Positions 12,301 to 21,566 of a stretch of 64,000 bases of DNA are shown here, piece after piece. A model generated the notes under the pieces. The model made no database searches, was not told the DNA's origin, and saw nothing but the letters and a program-made list of their open reading frames with translations. The translations under genes were made by a program, and so were the position numbers. Origin of the DNA: Chaenocephalus aceratus (Eukaryota > Chordata > Actinopteri > Perciformes > Channichthyidae); assembly GCA_023974075.1 (NCBI GenBank), contig CM043787.1, positions 38,391,287 through 38,455,286 on the forward strand, given 5' to 3'. Each line of letters begins with the position of its first letter. The first letter of the stretch is position 1.

Positions 12301-14713
12301 AAACAATCCCAGCCGCTCCAAAGCTCAGTTTGTACATGAAAAGAGCTGTGTCTAACATGAGTTAAAGCATTTGAAAATGGTGACCACCAAATGTTGAATG
12401 AAAATCTTATTCTTTTGAATGAACATCCCTTTAAAAGAAAAGAAAGGGTATCTAATTAAGATAGTTGCAACTCAATAGATATAATTGGGGTACATGGGAG
12501 TTAGAACAGGAGGAAAAATGTTTGCTGTGTTTTATAAAACTGGTATTTATTTTGAAAATTGTTTAGACAAAATTAAAATACTATAAAAAAGGTGCCGTTT
12601 TTTGGCAGAGCAATAAGCATGTTGGATTTTGGAAAAGTACCAGTACACTCGGGAATAAAAATATAAATACGTTATTTACCTTTTAGTTTATCTATGGTCA
12701 CTTGGGAGATCCTGAAGTTGGAGAAGGCGCCTGCCTTCTGCTGCGGTGTCAACCCCTGGACAGATACACAAGTTAATCCATACATTCAATTTAATAAATC
12801 ATGTTTCAATTTATTTGTGGGTCTTTTAAATGCTTTAACACATGCCAAGTAGTGAAAGGCAGGATGTTTTAAAATCCACCAATATAATATTACCGAACTA
12901 ACCAACAGAACTCAAGCTTTTCCGCTTATCATAAATACAACGTGGCAGAGTTATCACACAGTAACGATACAAACTTCCATCGTCTACTGGGAGGAGGCTA
13001 GTCATACCGTGTCTTTCTCGCTGTCGCTGGCTGAGTCGTCGCTGGAATGGGCCGGTGTCGGGATGGGCGTCTGGACGGGGGTGTTGGTGGAGGAATGTCC
13101 GTTGGTTACTGCCTCTGCTTTCTTATGCTTCTTTTCTTTTTTCTAAACCCAGAGATAAACATGAACAAAGATGTTTTATAAAGAGGGGCAGAGTATTATC
13201 TTTGTAAACTGTTCACTGTTTTCCATGAGAGTTAACCCAAGGTGCCTCTCAACAAATAAGTGGATATTTAACAGTTTGCTGTCTATTTATTTAAACTCTT
13301 TTTGGTTTAGAAACATAAATATAACTGCACATTTAAATCATACAGCACTGACCTCTGTGATTTCTTCAGGGTTTTTTTTTTTCTTAATCTTTTTTGGTGT
13401 TTCAACATCATCACAGATGCCGTTCATTCCTGTGTCTTCAACTACGTGTCCGATCGATTGGTCCAACTTGTCTTTTTTCTTTTTCTTTTTTGGTGCTGGA
13501 GGTTCACAGTCGAGGTCCTCCTGCTCTTCCTGGTCCTCCAACTGCTTCTTCTTCAGCTTCTTGCCCTCTTTGGTCTTCTTTTATTATAAACAGAAACAAT
13601 AGAAGATAAATAGGTTTTAGTTAAAACAAATTCACTGCCTTATATGAACGCAAGGACAGAAATAAATTGGCAGTTTGTTTCAAATCTCTTTGCCATTTTC
13701 TCATCCTATTGCAATTTTGCTGATAAACAACTTCTGATTGTGGGTATGTAAGGTATAATTATCAATGGGCAGATAATATCAAAGCTCCAACGCTTGTTTC
13801 ACTCCTCTGAAGTGCACTTTCAGTACATGTTGTGGGAGCTAGACTCAAATAAAGAGTACAATGAGGCATCCACACAGAATGTATTGTGCACAATGTAAAG
13901 TGAGCTAAGCTGCCAACTTCCCTTGTTGTTTTTAAATAAATAACAGTAAGGCAATATACATTACTTACCATTTCCACTCCTTAAAACAATAATGACTGAA
14001 ATAGTTATACAGGCTAACTCAAATTATAATACCTCAATTACTTTGAGGCCAGACTACAATAAAGAGTCAGTTTAAGGTGCAACTGTTTTTTGTTTTAATT
14101 AAAACATGTAAGCATTATACATAGCATGTAGTTATAAAACAAATAATCATTAGTAGCAGCGATCATTAACTTGAATATATAGTTGTACAGTTGTGGGCAA
14201 GTTGTTTTGTAAGCTTAACAGCTGACGAGCCCAGCTGAATATTACGTCATCATGTGGCGCCAACAGCGCAGATACACAAACAGATGTGCGCAGTGTGTTT
14301 AAGGCCTCCACGTTGTCCTTATATAGATCATTGCATAAACACATGGGCTTGACATGTGATCTTATAGCTAGGCTAAGGAAGCGTCCCATATTAAAATGAA
14401 GCAGTGGATTACATTAAGTTTATAAAATCACACCGCAGTGGTTTGTTTATAACATGTGGATGCTAGTGACGCTACTTAAACTGATCTGAACGTCGGTTTG
14501 CTAACAGCTAGCTAGCCTATGCTAGCACGTTGAGCCACATGTTGTCAACATGGAGTGCCGGGAGAAGAAGTCGCACGAGCTACGTGGATATTTAAGTCTG
14601 TCCGTCGCGACAGGGCACGTGCTGCTCACCTTGATGGGTTTAGCCTCCGCGACAGTGTCCACGTCGTCCTCCATGACTTGATCTTCACTCTCAAAGATGA
14701 TTTTTGTCGGCAT
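395..14713 (-). CDS. ddx21: Nucleolar RNA helicase 2 (DEAD-box protein 21), 16 coding exons
   Basis: Exons in transcript order: 14713-14630, 13577-13353, 13142-13008, 12755-12680, 12223-12045, 11949-11832, 11592-11407, 11069-10924, 7786-7637, 7421-7260, 6783-6664, 6338-6265, 6029-5870, 2105-1971, 1685-1641, 655-395. All junctions are GT-AG and the phases agree, giving 751 residues (human about 780). The N-terminus is acidic, then lysine-rich. Helicase motifs: ARTGTGKT (201-208), PTREL (239-243), DEVD instead of DEAD (310-313), SAT (347-349), ARGLD (469-473), HRSGRTGR (494-501). A GUCT domain follows (about 528-665) and the last exon encodes a glycine-rich RGG tail. DEVD together with GUCT is typical of DDX21/DDX50. 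The family is an ATP-dependent RNA helicase of the nucleolus that acts in rRNA transcription and processing. The large introns 8 (10923-7787) and 13 (5869-2106) hold transposons. Exon edges are inferred; gene identity is near certain. Confidence 0.95.
858..1247. mobile_element. MITE with TTAA ends in ddx21 intron 15
   Basis: A 390-bp non-coding element starts TTAAAGGTGGGGTAGGT and ends with its reverse complement ACCTACCCCACCTTTAA. A second inverted block (GCTCGAG near 891, CTCGAGC near 1209) lies inside. TTAA at both edges fits a TTAA-targeting (piggyBac-like) family; the family assignment is inference. Confidence 0.75.
2420..4833 (+). mobile_element. hAT DNA transposon (Charlie-like), with 8-bp target duplication
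   Basis: The 2414-bp element is flanked by the perfect 8-bp duplication GTCTAGAC (2412-2419 and 4834-4841), the hAT hallmark. Its ends are imperfect inverted repeats: CAGACCTGGGCA on the left, and CAGGGGTGGGCAA read inward from the right. It carries one decayed transposase gene and lies in ddx21 intron 13. Confidence 0.92.
2622..4332 (+). pseudogene. hAT transposase pseudogene (GTF2IRD2-like)
   Basis: The reading frame begins near 2622. A zinc finger with CLVC and HYETKH spacing spans roughly residues 45-70 and is followed by the conserved [15 protein letters not shown] segment of hAT transposases related to the 3' part of GTF2IRD2. The frame breaks near 3195, resumes at about 3200-3810, hits a stop at 3811-3813, continues to about 4130, and shifts again into the C-terminal dimerisation motif ([20 protein letters not shown], about 4155-4215). 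Two frameshifts and one stop make it non-functional as it stands. Homology is from recall of the family, not a search. Confidence 0.85.
5208..5790. repeat. Diverged repeat with ATCGCGATAT-type motifs
   Basis: The stretch opens with GGGCTGCAAGATATA, carries clustered ATCGCGATAT/ATCGCG words near 5240-5270 and again ATATCGCAAAATATAT near 5720, and has no reading frame with support. The pattern resembles old non-autonomous hAT-type elements common in fish. Boundaries are not clear and no target duplication was found. Confidence 0.4.
6784..7259. other. ddx21 intron 10, no other feature seen
   Basis: AT-rich intron between ddx21 exons 10 and 11. I see no second gene, RNA gene or clear repeat. Confidence 0.4.
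8160..8470 (+). pseudogene. BED-finger transposase N-terminal fragment
   Basis: From the ATG at 8160 the frame reads [20 protein letters not shown], then a CKLCKK zinc-ligand pair, and meets a stop at about 8280. The matching histidine half (YHLHAKH) follows in another frame, then a Thr/Pro-rich linker. After the insertion at 8471-9728 the frame appears to resume at 9729 with a short HLDCRPLG segment typical of ZBED-type hAT transposases before the rest is deleted. Known family role: DNA binding and cut-and-paste transposition. Certainly non-functional. Confidence 0.7.
8471..9728. mobile_element. Non-autonomous DNA element nested in the ZBED-type hAT
   Basis: The insertion splits the BED transposase frame. 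Its ends form a perfect 11-bp inverted repeat (GACATTAAGGA / TCCTTAATGTC), followed by repeated GGCCATCT words near both ends. Inside is a short tandem duplication of TCTTGTCTGTCACATA (about 9044-9080). No coding sequence is recognised. No target duplication could be fixed, so the family is unknown. Confidence 0.65.
9853..10757. mobile_element. Foldback element: about 400-bp inverted arms around a 58-nt loop
   Basis: The left arm runs 9853-10255 and the right arm 10314-10757, near-complementary along their whole length. Each outer part has tandem copies of a roughly 20-bp unit (CATAATTATGAGATAAAAAGT and variants). The loop is 10256-10313. Flanks ACAAAGCT and ACAAAGCC suggest an imperfect 8-bp target duplication. 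No protein is encoded. Confidence 0.85.
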
Positions 14714-14880
14714 TTCTCTTTCTGATGGAACGGCTCAGCGTGGACACACAGGCTAACCCTCGGGCTTGCGGATGGAAAGGAACGCGCAAGGCCGGGCGCG
14801 CGCTTGCGAGGAAGAGTGTTCACGAGCCTGACATAGAAATAGAAGGGATAGATATGCACCAGAAGCAACAATATTACCGG
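14714..14880 (-). promoter_or_regulatory. Probable ddx21 promoter / 5' leader
   Basis: The sequence just upstream of the ddx21 start is much richer in G+C and CpG (14760-14820) than its surroundings, as expected of a CpG-rich housekeeping promoter. No TATA box is evident. Inference from position and composition only. Confidence 0.4.
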
Positions 14881-14894
14881 TAATCAGCTGTGGA

Positions 14895-15178
14895 AGAAGT
14901 ATTCATATGCCTAACTTGAGAACGAGTACCAATACATTACTAAAATACTTAATTAGCAAGTACAAATCCTGCATTCAAAAGTATTACCAGCAAAATGTAA
15001 TTAAAGTATATAAATGAAATGTAATCAATGTGCAGAAAAAAATCCTTTATGTGTGTATATAATTATATTTATGCATGTGACATTTCTGGATACAATTGTT
15101 GCACCAAGTAGCGTTTTATTGTTGTACACAAACAATGTTTTGATTGCTTTGTTATAAAATATTTAATTATTTTGATTA
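14895..15178. repeat. AGTACT-type fish repeat, first half (split by the L2 LINE)
   Basis: Short words of the form AAGTATT, AGTACAAAT and TAAAATACTTAATTAGCAAGTAC resemble a widespread fish repeat built on AAGTAAAAGTACT motifs. The matching other end lies at about 18135-18265 beyond the LINE, which suggests the LINE inserted into this repeat. Confidence 0.5.
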
Positions 15179-15183
15179 TTTTG

Positions 15184-18043
15184 TGACTTACATTACATTA
15201 CATTGCATTTAGCTGACGCTTTTATCCAAAGCGACTTACAATACAGTAAGGACATTCGACCAGGAAGACACAACCTTGAAGAAAACAGAATCATGTAAGT
15301 ACATCAGGTTTCATAGAGCCAAACATTTCAAGTGCTACTCAACTGGCTGTAGATAAGCCAGACCTTTATTAGTATATAAGTGCTCTGTTAGCAGTTCTTT
15401 GTTAGTAATTCTATCAGTCGAAAGAGATGAGTTTTCAGTCTGCGCCGGAAGATGTGCAGGCTTTCTGCTGTCCTGATGTCAACGGGGAGCTCATTCCACC
15501 ATTTTGGAGCCAGGATAGCAAATCCACGTGTTTTTGCTGATGGGAACTTGGGTCCCCCTCGCAGCGAGGGTGCAGCGAGTCGTTTGGCTGATGCAGAGCG
15601 TAGTGCACGCGCTGGGGTGTACAGTTTAACCATGTCCTGGATGTAGGAAGGGCCAGATCCATTCGCAGCATGGTATGCAAGTACCAGTGTCTTGAAGTGA
15701 ATTCTAGCAGTTAGTGGAAGCCAGTGAAGTGAGCAGAGGAGCCGAGTGGTGTGGGAAAATGTAGGAAAGTTGAAGACCAGACGAGCCACTGCATTCTGGA
15801 TGAGCTGCAGAGGTCGGATGGCACATGCAGGTAGACCAGCCAGGAGGGAATTGCAGTAGTCTAGGCGTGAGATGACGAGAGCCTGGACCAGAACCTGCGT
15901 CGCTTTCTGGGTCAGCTGGGGACGTATCCTCCTGATGTTGTAAAGCGTGTATCTGCAACAACGGGTTGTAGCAGCGATGTTTGCAGTGAAGGACAGTTTG
16001 TTATCTAGGATCACACCCAGATTCCTTGCAGTCTGAGTCGGGGAAACAACAGAGGTGCCGATGTTGATAGTCAGGTCAAGAGTGGGACAATCTTTTCCTG
16101 GAAGGAAAAGCAGTTCAGTCTTGTCAAGGTTGAGCTTGAGGTGATGAGCAGACATCCACTGAGAGATGTCAGCTAGACAAGCAGAGATGCGTGCGACGAC
16201 CTGGGTCTCTGAGCGGGGAAAGGACAGAATTAATTGGGTGTCGTCAGCGTAGCAGTGGTATGAAAAACCATGCGGGCTAATGACTGATCCGAGCGAGTTT
16301 GTGTACAGGGAGAAGAGGAGGGGACCAAGAACAGAGCCCTGAGGGACCCCTGTAGTTAATTGACAAGGGTCGGACTCTGACCCTCTCCAAGTTACCCTGT
16401 AGGTACAGTCTTTGAGGTATGAGGTGAGGAGGGAAAGTGCAGAGCCTGAAACTCCAAGTTCTTGGAGAGTGTGAAGGAGGATATGATGGTTCACCTTGTC
16501 GAATGCGGCAGACAGGTCAAACAGGATGATGACAGAAGAGAGGAATGCTGCTTTGGCAGTGTGCAGTTCCTCAGTGACAGCAAGGAGGGCAGTTTCTGTG
16601 GAGTGACCTGCCTTGAAACCAGACTGGTGCGGCTCCAGAAGGTTGTTCTGATGGAGATAACAGGAGAGTTGTTTAAAGACAGCGCGTTCAAGTGTTTTAG
16701 ACAGGAACGGGAGGAGAGAGACAGGCCTGTAGTTTATAACATCAGACGGGTTGAGAGTGGGTTTCTTTAGGAGAGGGTTTACTCTTGCCTCCTTAAGACT
16801 ATTTGGAAAGTGACCAGAAGTTAGAGAAGTGTTGATGAAATGGGTAAGAAACGGTAGAATATCAGGAGCGATAGTCTGAAGGAGGTTTGAGGGGATAGGG
16901 TCCAGAGGACAGGTGGTAGGGCGGGCAGAGGTAATGAGGGTGAGAACCTCACTTGGAGAGAGAGGGGAAAAGGAGGTTAGTGTGTGGGTGAAAGGAGGGT
17001 TTGGTGACCCAGCGGTGAGTAAAGGTGAGTCAGAAAAAGAAGAGCGAATATCATCAACCTTTTTTTCAAAGTGGTTAACAAAGTCGCTTGACAGAAGGGA
17101 GGAGGGGGGAGGGGCTTTGGGGGGGTCCAAGAGGGTGGAGAAGATGGAAAATAGTTTTTTGGGATTGGAATAGGAAGATTGGATCTTATCTTGAAAGAAA
17201 GTGCTTTTTGCCTGAGAGATCGAAGCAGAGAAAGAGGAGAGGAGAGCCTGATAGGTTAGGAGGTCGTCATGGTGTTTCATGATCGTCATGGTGATTTCCA
17301 CTGTTTCCGCTCTGCTGCCCTAAGGATGGTTCTATTAGCACGCAGTGCGTCATTTAGCCAGGGAGCAGGAGGGGACTGACGAGCCTGCCGAGATGTGAGA
17401 GGACAGAGAGAGTCCAGAGAGGATGAGAGAGTAGAGAGGAGAGTTTCTGCAGCAGAGTTTGGAGGCAGGAGTTGGAACGAGTCAGAGGAAGGGAGGGCTG
17501 AGAGCACCAATGAGGCAAAGGTAGAGGGGGAGAGGGAACGAAGGTTACGGCAGACAGGTGCAGGACGAGAAGAGATTAGTTTGTTATGTTTGGAAAGGGG
17601 TAGAGAGAATGAAATGAAGAAGTGATCGGATGTGTGGAGCGGGTTTACAGAGAGGTTAGAAGTAGTGCAGTTCCTTGAGAATATGAGATCCAGGACATTG
17701 CCAGCTTTATGAGTTGGTGGGGATGGAGACAGTGAGAAAGCAAAGGCGGTTAACAGAGATGTTAGTTAGTTCTATCTTCCCCGTCTGGAGGTTGAAGTCT
17801 CCGAGAAGTACAGCGGGAGGACCAGTTTCAGGGATGTGTGAGAGGAGATTATCTAATTCCTCCAAGAAGTCCCCCAAGGCGCCTGGTGGACGGTAGAGAA
17901 CAACAATGGTTAATTGTATAGGATGGGTTACTGTGACGGCATGGAATTCAAAGGTGGAAGGAGTGAAGTTAGGTAGCTTGAAGAGGGAAAAGCTCCATTT
18001 GGGAGAGAGCAGGAGACCAGTGCCACCTCCTCTGCCAGTGACT
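15184..18043 (-). mobile_element. L2-clade LINE retrotransposon, 5'-truncated
   Basis: Minus-strand element. The 3' tail (plus strand ACATTACATTGCATTTAGCTGACGC... at 15190-15245) is the fish L2-type tail ending in short TGTAA repeats. It keeps the end of an endonuclease domain and a full reverse transcriptase. The 5' end stops abruptly inside the endonuclease at about 18043, the usual result of incomplete target-primed reverse transcription. Confidence 0.9.
15388..18043 (-). pseudogene. L2 LINE ORF2: endonuclease remnant plus reverse transcriptase
   Basis: The 637-codon open frame 17301-15388 contains a reverse transcriptase: INYRPVSLLP, the catalytic FDLSAAFDKVNH aspartate block, TGVPQGSVLGPLLF and the CYADDTQL active site, then the IRPLQLIQNAVARL and LHWLP segments typical of L2/CR1-group LINEs. 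Upstream, in shifted frames, are the end of an apurinic-type endonuclease (VVLYRPPGA, LLGDFNLQ near 17790-17890) and its SDHFFISFSL motif near 17615. Breaks occur near 17745, with a stop, and at about 17290, where a short CACCATGACG duplication shifts the frame. Not competent as it stands, although the polymerase portion is intact. Confidence 0.85.
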
Positions 18044-18134
18044 TATAGAGTTATTCCCATATTCACTGTTTAATTTTTGGAGAAGCATTTTTGTTAAAAG
18101 TTGTTCAAACAAATGTCGCAGAGTCAAATTACTT

Positions 18135-18265
18135 TATTTCCCTTTAGGGAATTTAGTGGGGTAGGAATAGAAAGTAGCATAGCAGGAAAATACTCAAGTA
18201 AAGTTCAAGCTTGACAAATTGTACTTACAGTAGGCTACTTGAGTAAACTTAGTTTAGTTACTTCC
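18135..18265. repeat. AGTACT-type fish repeat, second half
   Basis: It contains AAAATACTCAAGTAAAG, TTGTACTTACAGTAGGCTACTTGAGTAAACTTAG and TTAGTTACTTCCA, the usual end of the repeat whose beginning lies at 14895-15178. Confidence 0.5.
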
Positions 18266-18589
18266 ATGACCATGGGCGACAATTTCTCCAGATTTAACAT
18301 CAGCATAGCAGAAGAGAAAATATGTACCTCTTCCAGGTGTTGAACCTCGAGCGCCTGCATTTAAAGCCAATGCGTTTTGCTTGTTAGCTTTGTTTTCTGT
18401 GGATATGACAACATTTATAACAAAAGTACTTTCAATTGCTCTGAAAGTTTCAACAAGTGCACGTGTCTTTAACACTATCTTTGAGCTGCTATCATATTTT
18501 ATTTCACTTCCTCTGACCAGTCCCACTTTTATTTGGAAGCTTTGTGTCAATGTGTACACAGTGCAAGGAGAAACACAGCACCGGGAATT

Positions 18590-18691
18590 TCCGGCAGGGC
18601 CACACTTAGAAAAAAAAAACAGAGAGATTTCAGAATAAATAAAGTCTACGAGAATAAAGTCATAATATTACGAGAATAAAGTCGTAATATA
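18590..18691 (+). mobile_element. Left fragment of an integrase-type DNA transposon
   Basis: GGGCCACACTTAGAAAAAA is followed by AACAGAGAGATTTCAGAATAA and short (ACGAGAATAAAGTC) repeats. The same blocks, inverted, occur at 27030-27150 and 27790-27960. This is the left flank into which the Ty3/Gypsy element inserted; the right flank resumes at 25374. Confidence 0.55.
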
Positions 18692-18918
18692 TACTAGTTT
18701 TGTGTTTTGATCTTGTCACTTCCTGTTTTTATTTTGAAAGTAATCTTTCCTTTCATTCCAGATCCTACATTTCCTGCCTTTGTGTGTTTCCCGCCCGTGA
18801 GATTGCTTGGCCCTGCCCTGATTGTTTTCACCTGTGCCCATCCCCCTCACCTATATATAGCCCTGATGTTTCTTTGTTCCTTTGTCAGTTCGTTATGTTT
18901 CATGTCGTGAGCTCCTAG

Positions 18919-20273
18919 CAGGGTTCGTACGGTCATTGAAAACCTGGAAAAGTCATGGAAATTCAAAATGCAAATTCCAGGCACTGGAAAAGTTCTGGAA
19001 AACAATATTTTTTCCAAAGTTTTGGAAAAGTCATGGAAATGTAACTAAAGTTGCGTCAAATATAATTTACATTTTATCTAATCGCCGAAATAATCTGCGG
19101 CCGCGAGCTGTTATGTGCCATCATGACGCCGCGCATGGTGTTATTTTTTAATATATGAAGCGCGAGCTGTGTGCTCGAGTCTTCCTGCCTGTCGGCTGAA
19201 CTCTGCTGCTCCGGGATGAGGGTCAGCTACATTATCTACGGTGCGTTTGTTAACTGGCACAGACTGCACCGCTGGTGAACAGCTGTTAGAACGGGCCGTT
19301 CAGGTGTTCAGAGCGGAGCGGCAGAGCGTGTTGTGAACTGAAACGTTTTTCTGTCACAATATAATTTAAGGAATCGTTGAGCTAGCTAGCTAGCATACAT
19401 TGTCACTATCTGCTAACGTTAGCTTTAGCCTTCGTTTTCTAATAGTTTTTTTCATAGGCTATAAACAGAGGTGGTATAAGTATAGATATTGTGCTAGAGT
19501 AAAAGTAGAAGTACTCAGATCTTGTACTTAATAAAAGTAGAAGTACTAGAGTGTAGGAATACTCTATCACAGTAAAAGTCCTGCATTCAAAATGTTCCTC
19601 AAGTAAAAGTAGAAAAGTATTCACATCAAAATATAGTGAAAGTAGCGACAGTAAAAGTAGTCGTTGTGCAGATTGGTCCATTTCAGAATAATATATATGA
19701 TATTTTTTATAATGATTGATCATGAAAGTGTTCTCAAAGCTGGTAAAGGTGTAGCTAGTTTGAATGACTTTGTATACTGCAGGGTAGCTTGTGGATTTAC
19801 TCCAGGTGGAACTAAAGTCTGATTTAACATTGCTGCCAGAATTATAAACTGACTGCTACACAATACAAATAAATGCTTTTATATATTTCTATTAGATGTG
19901 ACTCTTTGGCGTTTCTGTTATTATTGACACTACTGCTTTAGTTGTTCTGATTGCTAAAATCCTGTTATTCCTAATTTTAAAGCCGATATTCCGGGGGGTC
20001 GGGGGGCTCGGATCCTTGTCACCTTTTTCATACCTGATGAGTTTGCATCCCTGACTACAGTTGCTTCAGCGTGTAGAAGCTAGTAAGCCTACTATTTGAT
20101 TTGTTTTAGATAGGCACTACATGTTTCATATGCAGACCTTATTTTCTTGTTCCATGTTAAAATAAACCATTTTTAGTGGTAATTTTCTTTGGTCATGGAA
20201 AATTAGGTAAAGGTCATTGAGAAGTCATGGAAAAGTCATTGAAAATCATTGGTGAAAAAGTGTATGAACCCTG
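18919..20273. mobile_element. Non-autonomous DNA transposon inside the 5' LTR
   Basis: It starts CAGGGTTCGTACGGTCATTG and ends with the related inverted sequence (CAGGGTTCATACACTTTTTC when read inward). GTCATGGAAA words recur near both ends. The LTR sequence CCTAG is repeated at both edges. It encloses an AGTACT-type repeat (about 19465-19720). No transposase is present. Confidence 0.75.
19465..19720. repeat. AGTACT-type fish repeat nested in the LTR insertion
   Basis: Repeated AAAAGTAGAAGTACT words (19500-19560) and TCAAGTAAAAGTAGAAAAGTA (19598-19618), the same family as at 14895, 33590 and 41460. Confidence 0.6.
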
Positions 20274-20488
20274 ACCTAGGCCTTTTGACTCCTGATACCT
20301 ACCTTGAGATTTAGACCTTTTTGCCAAGTGAGTTTTTGTGTTGCTGTACAACTTAGTTTTGGCTGTTTAACTACTTTCTATTTTTTGAAAGTACGATTTA
20401 GTTTTTGTTATTAAAGAACATTTTTGGACAACTGTCTCAGAGTCCTACTTTTGGGTCCTGCGTCCTGTGTCTCGGTTCATAACAGTAT

Positions 20489-20496
20489 GAACTGAC
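20489..20496 (+). promoter_or_regulatory. Candidate self-priming primer-binding site
   Basis: GAACTGAC directly after the 5' LTR is the exact complement of GTCAGTTC at 18884-18891, close to the transcript start predicted from the TATA box. No tRNA-type primer site is seen. This is how Tf1/Sushi-type elements prime from their own RNA. Confidence 0.55.
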
Positions 20497-20502
20497 CAAA
20501 AT

Positions 20503-21566
20503 ATGGACCCAGCGGATTCAGAGACAGTGAATATAGCTCTGCGAGCTCAAGGAACGAGACTACACCAGCATGAGGAGCAGCTGGGCGCCATCAACCTGGG
20601 GGTGAGGGACCTGACCGGCCGTCAGGAAAATGTTCAAGCCTCCGTCAATACTCAGGTGAATCACCTTGCCGAACAGCTGCACCGTGTCCTCGCTCACCTG
20701 AAAGCTGGTTCATCCCCTCAGCCTCCTGCTGTTGCTCACACACCAATTGTTGCAGCTGACCATGTGCCACTCCATGCTCCACCGCCTCGTCTGGCATCTC
20801 CAGAGCGATTCTCCGGAGATTCCGGTGACTGTCGCCCTTTCATTGTTCATTGTGATCTCCATTATAAATATAACCCTGCTGCATTCCCCACTGATCACTC
20901 TAAAGTGGCCTTCATGGTGAGCCACTTAACGGGGAGAGCAGCGGCCTGGGCTACGTCCGAATGGGCGAGAGATTCACCTACCTGTAATTCTCTGGATGTA
21001 TTTACAGACACTCTCACCAAGGTGTTTAATCGCACGGCTCCTGGAAGGGAGGCAGCCAGAGCACTGATGCAGATTAAGCAGAGCCAGCGCAGAGTATCGG
21101 ACTATGCCATTAAGTTCAGGACCCTTGCAGCAGATAGTGGCTGGAATTCTTCAGCACTGCTCGACGCCTTTTTGTCTGGTCTTTCGGATTCCATTAAAGA
21201 CCAATACCTTTGGACCTCCCAGAAGACTTGGATTCTGTCATTGCACTGGCAGTTCGAATAGACAATAGACTGGCCGAAAGACAAAAAGAAAGGTTCAAGA
21301 ATGTGGCACGTCTGCCTCGACACCAAGGGGACACACCAAGCCATCGTCCCGCCTGGAGACCTTCTGCCGATACTCCTCCTGAGAGAAGAGTGCTCCCTAG
21401 TGTCTCAGAGGAGCCCATGCAGTTGGGTCGGGCAAAGTTGACTCCGGAGGAACGTCTTCGGCGCATTCAGGAGGGCAGGTGTTTTTACTGTGGGGAGCAG
21501 GGGCACCTCCTGGCTTCTTGTACAGCAAAAGATCGGGCTCATCAGGGACGAGGAGGACCCTGGTGA
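20503..21566 (+). pseudogene. Gag of the Ty3/Gypsy element
   Basis: An ATG at 20503 opens a gag frame that begins MDPADSETVNIALRAQG and includes the Ty3-type capsid region (about 20800-21190, with PFIVHCDLHY and AAWATSEW). The frame is lost near 21225 and continues in the adjacent frame (21210-21566), which holds a CCHC zinc knuckle, CFYCGEQGHLLASC (21480-21521). Gag packages the element's RNA. A single-base indel near 21220 explains the shift. Confidence 0.8.

Larger units (their letters stand above)
18692..20484 (+). repeat. 5' LTR, truncated and interrupted
   Basis: 18692-18918 and 20274-20484 match the 3' LTR closely. A TATA box (CTATATATAG, 18851-18860) implies a transcript start near 18882. 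The start of the LTR is missing next to the ACGAGAATAAAGTC repeats. Confidence 0.85.

Noticed and set aside
15452..17625. Plus-strand open frames across the L2 LINE
   Set aside because: They are antisense shadows of the reverse transcriptase and endonuclease frames.
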